From positions 120,208-184,207 of the forward strand of contig NZ_JABEKU010000002.1 of assembly GCF_013283665.1 (NCBI RefSeq): a DNA stretch of 64,000 bases, given 5' to 3'. The translations under genes were made by a program, and so were the position numbers. This document shows, one piece after another, positions 42,910-51,536 of this stretch (within the stretch, counting starts at the first letter, position 1; each line of letters begins with the position of its first letter). The DNA comes from Ensifer sesbaniae. Lineage in GTDB: Bacteria > Pseudomonadota > Alphaproteobacteria > Rhizobiales > Rhizobiaceae. The notes below the pieces were generated by a model. That model did not search any database. It was not told the origin of the DNA and saw only the letters and a list, made by a program, of their open reading frames with translations.

Positions 42910-44070
42910 CTATCGTTTGGGTACGGCTAACGGCAGTCGCGCGCCGTCAGCGCTTAGGACTGGTCTCGGAACAGGACCGCTTAGCGCCGGCAGCATCCAG
43001 GATGCCGCCGCGGCGACAATGGGATCGAAATAGGCGCCGCCGATCCAGCCGGCCAGAACGCGTACCATCGTCGCGACACAGATAAGGGCGAAGGCGCACG
43101 CCATCGTCCGGCTGAGCAAGAGCATACCTCCGTCCCGCGCCATGGCGGCTCGCATCATGACGGCCGCCATCATTGTTCCCATTGCCCCCATGGTCGCCGA
43201 ATGCAGCGCGGCCGCAACTGGAAGCTGGTCCGGAAATATGATTGCGAGCCCGGTGAGCAGGAGGGCTGCCGGCGTCCAGGCAAAAGCCAGATGTAGAATG
43301 AACAGCGCCGGGTAGCGAGGGACCCTGAGGCATGGCCAGCCGCTCATCTGCAGCACCAGCGCCAAGCCGGACAGCACGAGGGCAATGCCCTCCGCATTCG
43401 CTTGCTTGGCAGCACTGAACCCGGCCGCGGAAATTATGCCGCCGATCGCCAGGTAGGAAAGTTTGGGCTGGTTGCGAATGCGATCTCCGATATTGAATCG
43501 AGCGATCCAGGAATGCGTGAAAGCGGGCACGGCGCGGCCGCCGATCAGGATGATCAAAACGAGGAAAACCCGCGGCACTGAGTCTGCGGCAAGATAGCTC
43601 GCCTCTCCGTCAAGCCACAGCAGGCTGAGCAAGCCGATTAGCACAATGGCAAAGGGTGCCCAGATGCGGCGTCCCGTTCTGCTCGACGCAATCCCGTGAG
43701 CGAGAACTGCCGCGACAAATACGAAGTAGGCGGATGCGCCGATCGCGATAACGACGGCCGGCAGGTGCTGAGACAAGGCCGTCGTTAGGCGGGCCACGCA
43801 CCACAGAACGATCGCGAACATGGTGACGCCGGGGGAGACCGGGCCCTTCTTCGTCCAGGCCGGCAGGGCGGTCAACAGGTAACCGCCTGCCGCCGCCCCA
43901 GCCATGCCGAAGAGCAGCTCTTGGCGATGCCAGGCAACTTCGTCCGGCTGAACGCCCTCCGGCAGAAGCCAGACCGCAGGTGCGACAAGCGCCCATAGGC
44001 CTGCCAGAAAAAACAGGGACCGGTGCGGAGCCTGCCAGATCGCTGTCCACGCCTTTGGCGCCGTGATCAT
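42910..44070 (-). CDS. nnrS: NnrS family membrane protein
   Basis: 386 residues. The ATG at 44070 overlaps the stop of the ric gene (TGATG), so this is the natural start; a longer frame to 44184 lies inside ric. About 12 membrane helices are present, with NnrS landmarks: HRSLFFLAGLWALVAPAVWL, WHRQELLFGMAGAAAGGYLL, LTALPAWTKKG and, in the second half, LHSATMGAMGTMMAAVMMRA. NnrS is a haem- and copper-containing protein required for resistance to NO stress and regulated by the NO sensor NnrR in several proteobacteria. Co-transcription with ric fits an NO-detoxification/repair operon. A candidate NnrR box lies upstream of ric. Confidence 0.9.
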   Translation of the reverse strand: MITAPKAWTAIWQAPHRSLFFLAGLWALVAPAVWLLPEGVQPDEVAWHRQELLFGMAGAAAGGYLLTALPAWTKKGPVSPGVTMFAIVLWCVARLTTALSQHLPAVVIAIGASAYFVFVAAVLAHGIASSRTGRRIWAPFAIVLIGLLSLLWLDGEASYLAADSVPRVFLVLIILIGGRAVPAFTHSWIARFNIGDRIRNQPKLSYLAIGGIISAAGFSAAKQANAEGIALVLSGLALVLQMSGWPCLRVPRYPALFILHLAFAWTPAALLLTGLAIIFPDQLPVAAALHSATMGAMGTMMAAVMMRAAMARDGGMLLLSRTMACAFALICVATMVRVLAGWIGGAYFDPIVAAAASWMLPALSGPVPRPVLSADGARLPLAVPKR

Positions 44071-44744
44071 CAAACCGTCTGGGGCCCGGCCTCGAAGCGG
44101 GGAAACAGCACGGCATTTTCGAGATGCATATGGGTAACGAGGTCGTCGGTGAGCTTGCGCAAGCCGGTATAGAGCGCCGTCCACGAACCACAGGCGCCTT
44201 CCGGCAACGAAAGACCGTGGGTGACATGCTCGATCGTTCGCAGATGCTCCACTTCGTCATCATGCTCGCGACGCATCTGTGCGATCGGATAGGAAATCGT
44301 CGTGCTATCGCCACGCTGCATCATCGGGAACAGGACGAGTTCTTCCTTCATCATGTGGCTTTCGAGCTCGTCCCGGAGCGCTTCCAGTGCCTGAGAAAGC
44401 CCGACCGGCGCCGACGGATGGCCGCCGTGCACTCGTTCCACTTTCTGGGCGAGCGGGATCAACCATGCAAGCTCTGCGCGGTGCGTCTGGTGGTATCTGT
44501 GGAGGAGATGAGCAATAAGGTCGGCGGTCTCCTCCGGTGCATCTCGATTTGCCGCCCGCTCAAGCGTTTCCAGCTCTGAAAGCAGCGCCGAAGGGGCAAG
44601 ACCGGCCTTGAGTGCGGCTTCCGAAAACAACATCTTGCCGCCGCAACAAAAGCTGATGCCGTAACGGCGGAACAGTTCCGCGGCCCCCGGCAATTCGGCA
44701 GCGATCGTTGCGACTGTGCTTTCGAGGTTGAGAATGGTCATCAT
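44070..44744 (-). CDS. Iron-sulfur cluster repair di-iron protein (Ric/YtfE/ScdA family)
   Basis: 224 residues from the ATG at 44744 (AAGGA just upstream; ATG at 44741 is also possible). The open frame extends to 45002, but that part is outside the family. The N-terminal ScdA domain has YGISFCCGGKM (Cys33, Cys34). The C-terminal hemerythrin-like domain holds di-iron ligands in HLLHRYHQTHRAEL, ESHMMKEELVLFPMM, REHDDEVEHL and HMHLENAVLFPRF. These proteins repair Fe-S centres damaged by NO or peroxide. The gene is coupled to nnrS through a TGATG overlap. Confidence 0.92.
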   Translation of the reverse strand: MMTILNLESTVATIAAELPGAAELFRRYGISFCCGGKMLFSEAALKAGLAPSALLSELETLERAANRDAPEETADLIAHLLHRYHQTHRAELAWLIPLAQKVERVHGGHPSAPVGLSQALEALRDELESHMMKEELVLFPMMQRGDSTTISYPIAQMRREHDDEVEHLRTIEHVTHGLSLPEGACGSWTALYTGLRKLTDDLVTHMHLENAVLFPRFEAGPQTV

Positions 44745-45171
44745 CGGTTCCTTGTTGGACGTTTGCTGACGAATTCGAGCGACGCTTGGTCGAACCGGAT
44801 GCATCGAAACCGTCTGGGATTGCAGGCAACGTGTATCGGCCCCTTCCGGCAGCGACAGCTGCCGGGTCGCCGTGCGGCGCAGAGATCGCCCCTGATTAGG
44901 CGAGGGAGGGATCTTCGTCTTTGTGCCTGCGCAAACAGTCAGGATCAGGTGTGCATCTCGGCGCTGATGAGGAGCAGGTCGACGTCGCGCCGTTGCGGCC
45001 ACGCTGGCGATGCTTAACGCAGAGTAAATGTCACGCTCGCGTCACGCGACAAGAAGACGAGGTCGCGGTAAGTTGCTGGGTCATTTCAAACCCTGCAATG
45101 CCGCTTATAGCGCCTTTGGTTCCTTTGGTATGGCAAGCGCCGGCGCGGCATCCCGTACGGAGTGGAATATC
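44745..45171. other. Intergenic region (427 bp) with ric/nnrS promoter
   Basis: No supported gene. It holds the promoter of the ric-nnrS operon (-), a candidate NnrR/FNR-type box at 44921-44934, and the upstream region of the DUF6894 gene (+). Confidence 0.5.
44921..44934 (-). promoter_or_regulatory. Candidate NnrR/FNR-type binding site upstream of ric-nnrS
   Basis: TTGTGCCTGCGCAA is a nearly palindromic 14-mer that matches the alphaproteobacterial NnrR box TTGCG-N4-CGCAA in nine of ten arm positions. It lies about 177 bp upstream of the ric start codon, within the same intergenic region. NnrR controls NO-response genes including nnrS. Confidence 0.5.
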
Positions 45172-45429
45172 ATGCGCCGCTATCTGTTCAATATCTATGC
45201 AGCAGGCGTCGTCAGCCACGACGAAGTTGGCCGGAAATACCCGTCAGACGGACCCGCAGTTGCCTATGGTCAAAGACTTGTCGATGAATTGGCCAAGGAC
45301 GACGACTATCACGACGCCGTCATCGATGTGATCACGGCGTCGGGGCGCCTGGTTGCGCGACTGATATCGAGGGAAACGCCGTTGATACATCATGTGAGGC
45401 AAGCGACACGACAGGCTTCGCTGCACTGA
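45172..45429 (+). CDS. DUF6894 family small protein
   Basis: 85 residues from ATG 45172; longer frame upstream (45028) is not supported. The sequence MRRYLFNIYAAGVVSHDEVG, GPAVAYGQRLVDELAKDDDY and a following VIDVITASGRLVARL resembles the DUF6894 group of rhizobial small proteins, which usually start MPRYFFHV..G....D..G. The function is unknown. It is soluble, with no signal peptide. Confidence 0.7.
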   Translation: MRRYLFNIYAAGVVSHDEVGRKYPSDGPAVAYGQRLVDELAKDDDYHDAVIDVITASGRLVARLISRETPLIHHVRQATRQASLH

Positions 45430-45492
45430 ACCCTTGTTGATCTCGGCAATCTCGGGACGCTCATGCCGGATTGATCCGGTGGGCGGTAAGGG

Positions 45493-46614
45493 TTAAGCAG
45501 CCCGTTCGCGGCCTGAGTTATGATCGAACAACGTCCGCGCCGCCGCCGCCAGCAGATCCGTCTGCGAAATCAGTCCCAGCACATGATGGTCCTCATCGAC
45601 TATGATGACCGCGTGAATTGCTCCGCTGGTCAGCGCAGGGAGCAAACTCATCGCCCGGTCGTCTTGGCGCGCAACGACAGGTGTCGCAACGTTGCTGCCG
45701 ACGGTGGCGCCGGGCTCGGTCAGCTCCCTCAGGCCGACCGTGCCGACAAGCCTCTCATTCCCATCCATCACCGGGATCGTCCGGATATTGTGTTTGAGAA
45801 GCAACGAGCGTGCAGCCTCGCTGCTGTCGTCCTGATGGACGCAGATGACGTCGCGCGACATGATATCCCGGCACAGAATGTGCGGTGTCGCCCGAATTGC
45901 CGCCTGCAATTCCACTTGGCGCAGCACCCGATCAAGGTCCTCCCGGCTGATGTCAAATGTTTCGTCCAAAGCCTCGAGCGCGGCATCGACGTCTGCGCCG
46001 GTAAAGCCGACCCGGCGGCTGGCGGGCGGGTCAATCGTCGCGTGCGTGTTTGCCGGCGGGGCGACGACATGCGGGTAGTTTCGCCTCGCCAGCTTGTGAA
46101 ACAGGATCCCGAGGGCGACCAGGAGACACGAATTGAGCGCGACGGGCACCAACGGGAACAGGAGGCCCCAATTCGCCACCACGGGTCCGCCAAGCACCGC
46201 TGTCAATGCGGCAGCGCCGCCGGGCGGATGCAGGCAGCGGGTGAAGGACATCACCGCAATCGCGACCGCCACGGCGATACCGGTTGCAATCAGCGGATCC
46301 GGCACGAACATCGTCGACAGGACACCGACGAAGGCAGAGATCGTGTTGCCGCCGACAATCGACCACGGCTGGGCAAGCGGGCTGGCGGGAACCGCAAACA
46401 GCAGAACCGCGGATGCGCCCATCGGCGCGACGATCAACGGGAGACTGGCGCCGCCGCCGAAGATGCTGCCGCTGATCATGCCTGTCAGAAGGATACCAAC
46501 CAGCGCCCCGAGACACGCAATCAAGCGTTCCCTCAACGTCGCACCCGCCAGGATCGGCGCAAAGAAGCGGCGGCCCGGCGGTTGCTGGGATGCGGGGCTG
46601 GGCGAGTTGGTCAT
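45493..46614 (-). CDS. HPP family membrane protein with C-terminal CBS pair
   Basis: 373 residues. The N-terminal half (about 25-180) has four to five membrane helices of the HPP family with FGGGASLPLIVAPMGASAVL, LAQPWSIVGGN and the signature RCLHPPGGAAALTAVLGGP. HPP proteins are nitrite/small-molecule transporters in plants and possibly bacteria. The C-terminal half (about 245-365) holds two CBS domains (CRDIMSRDVICVHQDDSS, HAVIIVDEDHHVLGLISQTDL), which bind adenine nucleotides and regulate the attached module. An AGGTGA ribosome site precedes the ATG. No operon partner is evident. Confidence 0.88.
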   Translation of the reverse strand: MTNSPSPASQQPPGRRFFAPILAGATLRERLIACLGALVGILLTGMISGSIFGGGASLPLIVAPMGASAVLLFAVPASPLAQPWSIVGGNTISAFVGVLSTMFVPDPLIATGIAVAVAIAVMSFTRCLHPPGGAAALTAVLGGPVVANWGLLFPLVPVALNSCLLVALGILFHKLARRNYPHVVAPPANTHATIDPPASRRVGFTGADVDAALEALDETFDISREDLDRVLRQVELQAAIRATPHILCRDIMSRDVICVHQDDSSEAARSLLLKHNIRTIPVMDGNERLVGTVGLRELTEPGATVGSNVATPVVARQDDRAMSLLPALTSGAIHAVIIVDEDHHVLGLISQTDLLAAAARTLFDHNSGRERAA

Positions 46615-46652
46615 GCAGTCACCTGTGATTGGCCGTGCGTAGGTTCTATTTT

Positions 46653-47531
46653 TTAGTGGACGCCCGCGTCGTCGAGCAATTCGCGGCGCAGGATTTCGAT
46701 CGCAGGGGAGCAGGCCCCCTTGCGATAGACGAGTAGCGTCTGAATTTCTCGCAACGAATGGGTTTGAGCTTCGCCGGGCCAGTCCATGAGCTCGAATACG
46801 GACCGTGGTACTACACCGATCGCGTCACCTGCCGCAACGCTCGCCAGCATCGCGTGGTAGGAGGAAACCTCCTTCGTTGCGATCGTCGCGGAGGGACGCG
46901 CCCACTGTTCCGCAATACGGCGGTACGTGCATCCCGGTTCTAACGCGGCCAGCCAATTGACGCGCACGTCGAGGGCGGTCTTGATTGGCGGATGAGATCC
47001 GGGCAAGACGATCAATACGTCCTCGCGATAGATCGGATCGCCGTCGAGCTCATCGAGCAGATCAGGTCGCGAGATGGCGATGTCGCCTGGCAAACGCGCG
47101 ATCAGGGCACAGTCGATTTCTTCAGCGAGCACGGCGCGGGTCAGTTCCTCCGTCGACCCCATCGTGAGCCTCAGCGCCAAATTCGGGTGCGCCCGGGTGA
47201 TCAACTGCAGAACCGGCGGCAAGCGGCTGGCGGCGGTACTCTCCATGCTGCCCAGCCGCAAGACGTCTGGCATCGAGGTCGGTTTGAGCGCGTTGCGCGC
47301 TTCGTCACAAAGCGCGACCAATCGGGAGGCATAGGAACGAAAAAGTCGCCCCTCGCGCGTCAGCGTCATCTTCTTGCCGTCGCGATTGAACAGGCTGACG
47401 CCCAGCTCCTCCTCCAGTGCCCGAATACGATTGGTCACGTTGGATGGCGCGCGGCCGATATCCGTGGCGGCGCGGGTTACGCTGGTGCGTTCGGCCACCA
47501 GTAGGAAAATCTCGAGGGTCGTGAAGTCCAT
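46653..47531 (-). CDS. LysR-type transcriptional regulator
   Basis: 292 residues. The N-terminal winged helix-turn-helix (1-65) reads TTLEIFLLVAERTSVTRAAT, GRAPSNVTNRIRALEEELGVSLFNR, typical of LysR. The C-terminal periplasmic-binding-like effector domain follows (LRLGSMESTAASRLPPVL, DVLIVLPGSHPP). It is 38 bp downstream of the HPP gene's start and divergent from the formyl-THF cyclo-ligase-like gene. LysR proteins usually control a divergent neighbour, so the latter could be a target. The effector is unknown. Confidence 0.92.
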   Translation of the reverse strand: MDFTTLEIFLLVAERTSVTRAATDIGRAPSNVTNRIRALEEELGVSLFNRDGKKMTLTREGRLFRSYASRLVALCDEARNALKPTSMPDVLRLGSMESTAASRLPPVLQLITRAHPNLALRLTMGSTEELTRAVLAEEIDCALIARLPGDIAISRPDLLDELDGDPIYREDVLIVLPGSHPPIKTALDVRVNWLAALEPGCTYRRIAEQWARPSATIATKEVSSYHAMLASVAAGDAIGVVPRSVFELMDWPGEAQTHSLREIQTLLVYRKGACSPAIEILRRELLDDAGVH

Positions 47532-47647
47532 TTTATCTGCGAAGGGAATGAAGCCGCTTTATTGTTCTCGAACGGGAAACGATAATCAAGGTGACCTCGT
47601 GAAACTGCGTTCGAAACATTCCTGGAAACGGAGAAAGGCAATCGATC

Positions 47648-48325
47648 GTGAGCATGCCTGAAGAGGACGATATTCCGCCGCGCTTTTCGTCGCCGCCGTG
47701 CCTGATGCATGAGGTAGATCCGGCCTATATGGGCCTCGATCTTCCAGGGATCATCTCGACGGCCGAATGGCGCGAGCAGGAGCGAAGAAGGCTGATACCC
47801 GCACGGCAGGGCATTCCCACGAGAGAACGGTCTGCAAGCACGGACGCCATTATCAGTGCGCTCGACAAGCTTCTGCCCGACGTTCGTGGCGAAACGGTTT
47901 CTCTGTATTGGCCGTTCCGCGGCGAGCCGGATCTACGCGGCTGGATGAACACGCTCATTGCGCGAGGGGCAGAGTGCGCGCTTCCAGTGGTGCTCGCCAA
48001 GGCGACACCCCTCGGCTTTCGATCCTGGCGCGCCGGGGAGGAACTCGAGAGAGGCGTCTGGGGGATCCCAATTCCGGCAAAGGGCCGGGATGTTCAACCG
48101 ACCATCGTCATCGCACCGGTCGTCGGTTTCGATGAGGGCGGCTATCGCCTGGGCTATGGCGGCGGCTATTACGACCGCACGCTTGCCGTGTTGCAACCGA
48201 AGCCATTCGTGATCGGTGTTGGGTTCGAGCAGCAAAGGATGGAAAGCATAAGACCGCAATGGCACGACATCGCTATGGATGCGATCGTGACCGAAGAGCG
48301 AACACCTTCACCACCCCTTGGCTAA
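47648..48325 (+). CDS. 5-formyltetrahydrofolate cyclo-ligase family protein
   Basis: 225 residues, GTG start (an internal ATG three codons later is also possible), preceded by a purine-rich site. The family signature GYRLGYGGGYYDRTLA is intact, as are the substrate-region motif VSLYWPFRGEPDLRGWM and PTIVIAPVVGFDEGGY. The enzyme converts 5-formyl-THF to 5,10-methenyl-THF with ATP. The first 30 residues are longer than usual and form an unusual N-terminal extension. It is not in the usual zapA/6S RNA context of housekeeping cyclo-ligase genes in alphaproteobacteria, so it may be a paralogue. Confidence 0.88.
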   Translation: MSMPEEDDIPPRFSSPPCLMHEVDPAYMGLDLPGIISTAEWREQERRRLIPARQGIPTRERSASTDAIISALDKLLPDVRGETVSLYWPFRGEPDLRGWMNTLIARGAECALPVVLAKATPLGFRSWRAGEELERGVWGIPIPAKGRDVQPTIVIAPVVGFDEGGYRLGYGGGYYDRTLAVLQPKPFVIGVGFEQQRMESIRPQWHDIAMDAIVTEERTPSPPLG

Positions 48326-48329
48326 CGGT

Positions 48330-48650
48330 TCAATGGTGGGAATTCGCGAACTGCAGATAGAAGCCGAGCGACAGGACGGCTATGGCAAGAGCAACCGTCC
48401 GTGAGGCGAGCCGTGCCGCGAGCCACGAAAGCCCTATGCCAGTAACGACCGCCATCACAGCCAAAGACGGTCCCTGATGACTGAAAGCCAGTCCCAAGGC
48501 AGTCAATCCGGCTGACATTGCAAGCGTCACCCGCACCGCATCGCCGTGCGACTGCGGGCCACTGTCATTCCGCACGAAACTGAGTTCCGTCAGACTGAAA
48601 GCCATCGAAACACTCAGCAGCAGCGACAGCAACAACCCACTCCACATCAT
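48330..48650 (-). CDS. Small membrane protein of unknown function
   Basis: 106 residues, with three hydrophobic segments (MMWSGLLLSLLLSVSMAFSL, AMSAGLTALGLAFSHQG and, near the end, LAARLASRTVALAIAVLSLG). No family was recognised. Its 3' end is 4 bp from that of the cyclo-ligase gene, which it converges with. Length and hydrophobic pattern are consistent with a real membrane protein, but no good ribosome site is seen. Confidence 0.55.
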   Translation of the reverse strand: MMWSGLLLSLLLSVSMAFSLTELSFVRNDSGPQSHGDAVRVTLAMSAGLTALGLAFSHQGPSLAVMAVVTGIGLSWLAARLASRTVALAIAVLSLGFYLQFANSHH

Positions 48651-49134
48651 CCGACAATCCCTTGGTTGGATGTTTCAGATGGTGTGAAGCAAGAGTTGGG
48701 CCATCTGGAACGGTGCCGTATTTTCCGCGTACGGGACGCCCGATCTGCGGGAAAAACCAGCGGGCAATAGGCAGTTGCTCGTTCCTTGTGCAAAATCACG
48801 TGATGGCGAAAGCCTGGGCAAGATCTGCCTTCAAGTCACGTTCGCTCTCGGGGCCCACGGACATGCGAAGCAACGATCGCCGATGCCCGCGGCCCGACGT
48901 GCGTCGGCGCCTATCGATGCGTGGGGCATCGTCCGTGAAAGTCAGGCGATAAGCAGATAAGCGCAAGTTGGAGGACCGGCCAGAATGCATCGCCGCTGAT
49001 TGGCAATTGGCAACCGGTCCACGCGAGCTGGTGATCCAGCGCTGAAAGGCGCTCTATTCCGGCTATTGAGGTGATGTTTTCGTGATTTGGTTGTAGGCTT
49101 GGTGGTAGCTTCCAGAGGCAACCGGGAGGGTGTC
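48651..49134. other. Intergenic region (484 bp) with gene remnant
   Basis: Contains a broken C-terminal fragment of a Cys/Met-metabolism PLP enzyme (48796 to about 48945, minus strand; listed separately) and the dodecin promoter. Nothing else recognisable. Confidence 0.5.
48796..48945 (-). pseudogene. Frameshifted C-terminal remnant of a Cys/Met-metabolism PLP-dependent enzyme
   Basis: One minus-strand frame reads PHASIGADARRAAGIGDR; then a frame change gives LLRMSVGPESERDLKADLAQ and a short tail ending at a stop (48796). These match the end of cystathionine gamma-synthase/gamma-lyase or O-succinylhomoserine sulfhydrylase proteins (consensus T..H....ERRAAGI.DGLLR.SVG.E...DL.ADL.QA). The frameshift and missing N-terminus show it is dead. 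Confidence 0.6.
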
Positions 49135-49344
49135 ATGAGTGACCATGTCTACAAGAAGGTAGAACTTGTCGGCAGTTCGAAGTCTTCCGTCACGGAGGCG
49201 ATCAAAACGGCGATCGCGCGGGCTTCGAAAACCATGAGAAATCTCGAATGGTTCGAGGTCGATCAGATTCGGGGCCACATCAAGGATGGCGAAGTGGAGC
49301 ACTACCAGGTGGTCATGAAGGTCGGGTTCCGGATTGACGACTGA
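49135..49344 (+). CDS. Dodecin
   Basis: 69 residues from the ATG at 49135, with GGGAGG 6 nt upstream; the frame is open to 49087 but only this ATG gives the family start MSDHVYKKVELVGSSKSSVT. It has the flavin-stacking Trp39 (NLEWFEVDQIRG) and the Gln in HYQVVMKVGFR. Dodecins form a dodecamer that stores riboflavin, FMN or FAD and protects against flavin photochemistry. It is monocistronic. Confidence 0.95.
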   Translation: MSDHVYKKVELVGSSKSSVTEAIKTAIARASKTMRNLEWFEVDQIRGHIKDGEVEHYQVVMKVGFRIDD

Positions 49345-49508
49345 CGCGCGGCGGGTTGATCTCCGGCGCTTTCGTCACACCATCGACCCTAGGAAGTGAA
49401 TAGTTTATGGGCGCTTGCGTGAAGCGAGATCGTTGACGGCGTCCCTGATCATCGGGCGCGCGGCGACGAAACAGCAGGCTTTCGCAGCAGAAGCTGCGCG
49501 GCGGATGG

Positions 49509-50120
49509 ATGATGACGGCTGAACGACGATATGGCGAAGCGCCGCCGATTGCCGGCGCCGGCTGGTATGGCCGGCAGATCGATCGCGAGCGTCATCAGAA
49601 CACCTCGTTCGTCGATCTCGATCTGACCGAGGCCCAGACCGTTGGCATCGTCTTCCACGAATGCACCTTCCGGCGCGCGCGTTTCAATGCCTCGTCGCAT
49701 CAGGCAGGTGCCTTCGTGAATTGCACCTTCGTGTCCTGCAAATTCTTCAACAGCCGTTTCAGTGAATGCAAGTTCGTCGGCAGCATGTTCGACGTTTGCG
49801 ACTTCGACCAGATGCAGGTCGCTGGCGGCGATTGGTCCTTCGTCGGCTTGCCCGGCGCCGCTCTCGGCCGTGCGTCTTTCAAGGAAACTCGCTTGCGGGA
49901 AGCAGACCTTACCGGCGCCTCCTGCAAGGGCGGTTCGCTAAGAGACGTCGACCTCTCCGGCGCCTGGCTGCACGGCGTAGATTTCACGGCCTGTGACCTC
50001 AGGGGCAGCGACCTCAGTGCAATCGAGCCGGAAAACGTCCACCTCAAGGACGCGATCATCACGATCGACCAGACCATCACCATCGCCGAGGCGCTGGGCC
50101 TCGACGTCCGGCGGAAATGA
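49509..50120 (+). CDS. Pentapeptide-repeat protein
   Basis: 203 residues. From about residue 45 to 165 the chain has A(D/N)LXX-type and FXXCXF-type repeats (VNCTFVSCKFFNSRF, ECKFVGSMFDVCDFD, LREADLTGASCKGGSLRDVD). This predicts a right-handed quadrilateral beta-helix. Qnr and McbG proteins of this fold mimic DNA and protect gyrase; many others have no known role. No signal peptide or membrane helix. The start (ATG ATG) is not preceded by a strong ribosome site, so a slightly different start is possible. Confidence 0.85.
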   Translation: MMTAERRYGEAPPIAGAGWYGRQIDRERHQNTSFVDLDLTEAQTVGIVFHECTFRRARFNASSHQAGAFVNCTFVSCKFFNSRFSECKFVGSMFDVCDFDQMQVAGGDWSFVGLPGAALGRASFKETRLREADLTGASCKGGSLRDVDLSGAWLHGVDFTACDLRGSDLSAIEPENVHLKDAIITIDQTITIAEALGLDVRRK

Positions 50121-50258
50121 ACCCTCCCCACAGGCGGATACATCGACCGGCTTCTGGGACGACCGAGAAAAATCAGCCGATCGCAACGCACGAGGCCTCC
50201 GTCTGGATACCAAGCGACCTACGTCCACCGAGGTCCGCGCGCCATCCCGGAGATCAGA

Positions 50259-50465
50259 TCACTCCGCGGTAAGTCCGTCAAAAATCTCAAGCATGGCATC
50301 GCTGATGGCTTGGCCGAGCGCAGCCGCCGTTTCGGCCAGCATCTCATCATTCATGTCGCGAGCCGCCATCGCAAAGGCCGCGCCCTCGGTCGTGACGATT
50401 TCCTGGGCACGCTGGATGGCCCAGAGCGCGAAGTCGCTGCGGCCGCTGATCTCCACGGTTTCCAT
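50259..50465 (-). CDS. Small hypothetical protein
   Basis: 68 residues, acidic and probably helical (METVEISGRSDFALWAIQRA, then EIVTTEGAAFAMAARDMNDE). AGGAGA lies about 6 nt before the ATG, which supports translation. The protein has no recognised domain. It faces the pentapeptide-repeat gene. Confidence 0.6.
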   Translation of the reverse strand: METVEISGRSDFALWAIQRAQEIVTTEGAAFAMAARDMNDEMLAETAAALGQAISDAMLEIFDGLTAE

Positions 50466-51536
50466 GATTTCTCCTGATTGGTTCGAGCGTGTCGCTTATA
50501 GCCGATTTAACGGAAGCCGCACGCTGAGAATGAATTTGAAAACCCCTGCCTGCATCCCGATGCCGAGTCATTTCGTCGACCGCCGAGTGTTCGTGGACGC
50601 ACGGTCGCCCAGCCGACCGACATGTTGCTCCAAGCCCGGGCTGTACCCTGCTTTCCGCCTAGCCCAAATTGAGTAGTTCGCCACCCGTTTGATTCGTTGC
50701 CTTTGATGGCTGCCGCTGTCACGTTGATAGTGCGTGAGTAGCCACCGGATGGGCCGTATCCCCGTAATGCTCGCCGGATTCATTGCCGGTCACTCATGGC
50801 ATTGCTTGTAGGAATATTTCGAGCCTGTCGTGAACTACGGGACGGAGGAGGAGCCGCCCCGTCTTCACGCCGCTACGCGCTGCTCGCGGACAAAGCTAAC
50901 GTGCATTGCCGGGCCGCGAGGATTACCTTCCAATCGCCTGTGGGTACACGACACCCCGATCGCTACCGTCAGAGAAGGCACCCCCGACGGCGAGATAGGC
51001 GGTTATCGCTAATGCTGAAAAAGCATGATGCCGACCGGCAGCCCGGTTGATGCCCTTTGTTCTGGCCAACGCTCCCTGTCGTACATCATCCGATCCTTTC
51101 GTGGCGCTTCACCACCGGGCGATGGCGCCCGGCGAAAATGAGAACGCCGAAAGACTGGGAGGTTCCAACCCTGCTTGCACCCGAACGTACACCTGGATCT
51201 CGTCCATAGCGCCACGCCGCTTGTCAAACGCTGCATGCCAAGAATGATGCGGATCGACGGGCGCCTGCGGCCGCTTCGGACAACGTTGCCGTGCGCGATC
51301 CCGGTCGATAGGCTGGTAGTCTGTGTCGAATCGGTCTCGTTTGACCAGGAGCGTTTCAGGGCCTGTTCATGCACCGCGGGAATGCACCGGCAATTGCTGT
51401 TGGCGAGCCGGATATCCCGTTTTGGAGCATTTTTCTTGGAAGGCCCGCGCACTACATAAATTTGTAGATACTATGGAAATGGAATATCCATAGACTCGCG
51501 CTAGACCGATCGACATTGGTGAATCGGGAGCGGCGC
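50466..51536. other. Long intergenic region (1071 bp) without a recognised gene
   Basis: No open frame with a known domain or good ribosome site was found on either strand. A GTG-initiated frame at 50830-51012 has protein-like composition near its end (LWVHDTPIATVREGTPDGEI) but no recognised relatives and no ribosome site. The distal part near 51450-51500 is AT-rich and includes a 7-bp inverted repeat. The region may be decayed coding DNA. Confidence 0.45.
51471..51493. promoter_or_regulatory. Inverted repeat upstream of the GGDEF-like gene
   Basis: CTATGGA (51471-51477) and TCCATAG (51487-51493) are perfect 7-bp arms with a 9-nt spacer, in an AT-rich stretch 44 bp before the start of the degenerate GGDEF gene. 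A candidate operator. Confidence 0.35.

Noticed and set aside
47532..47647. Possible 6S RNA upstream of the formyl-THF cyclo-ligase gene
   Set aside because: In alphaproteobacteria 6S RNA often precedes such genes, but this gap is only 116 bp, too short, and has no matching structure.
50830..51012. 60-codon GTG frame ending LWVHDTPIATVREGTPDGEI
   Set aside because: The composition is protein-like but no ribosome site or known family was recognised, so it is mentioned only in the intergenic note.
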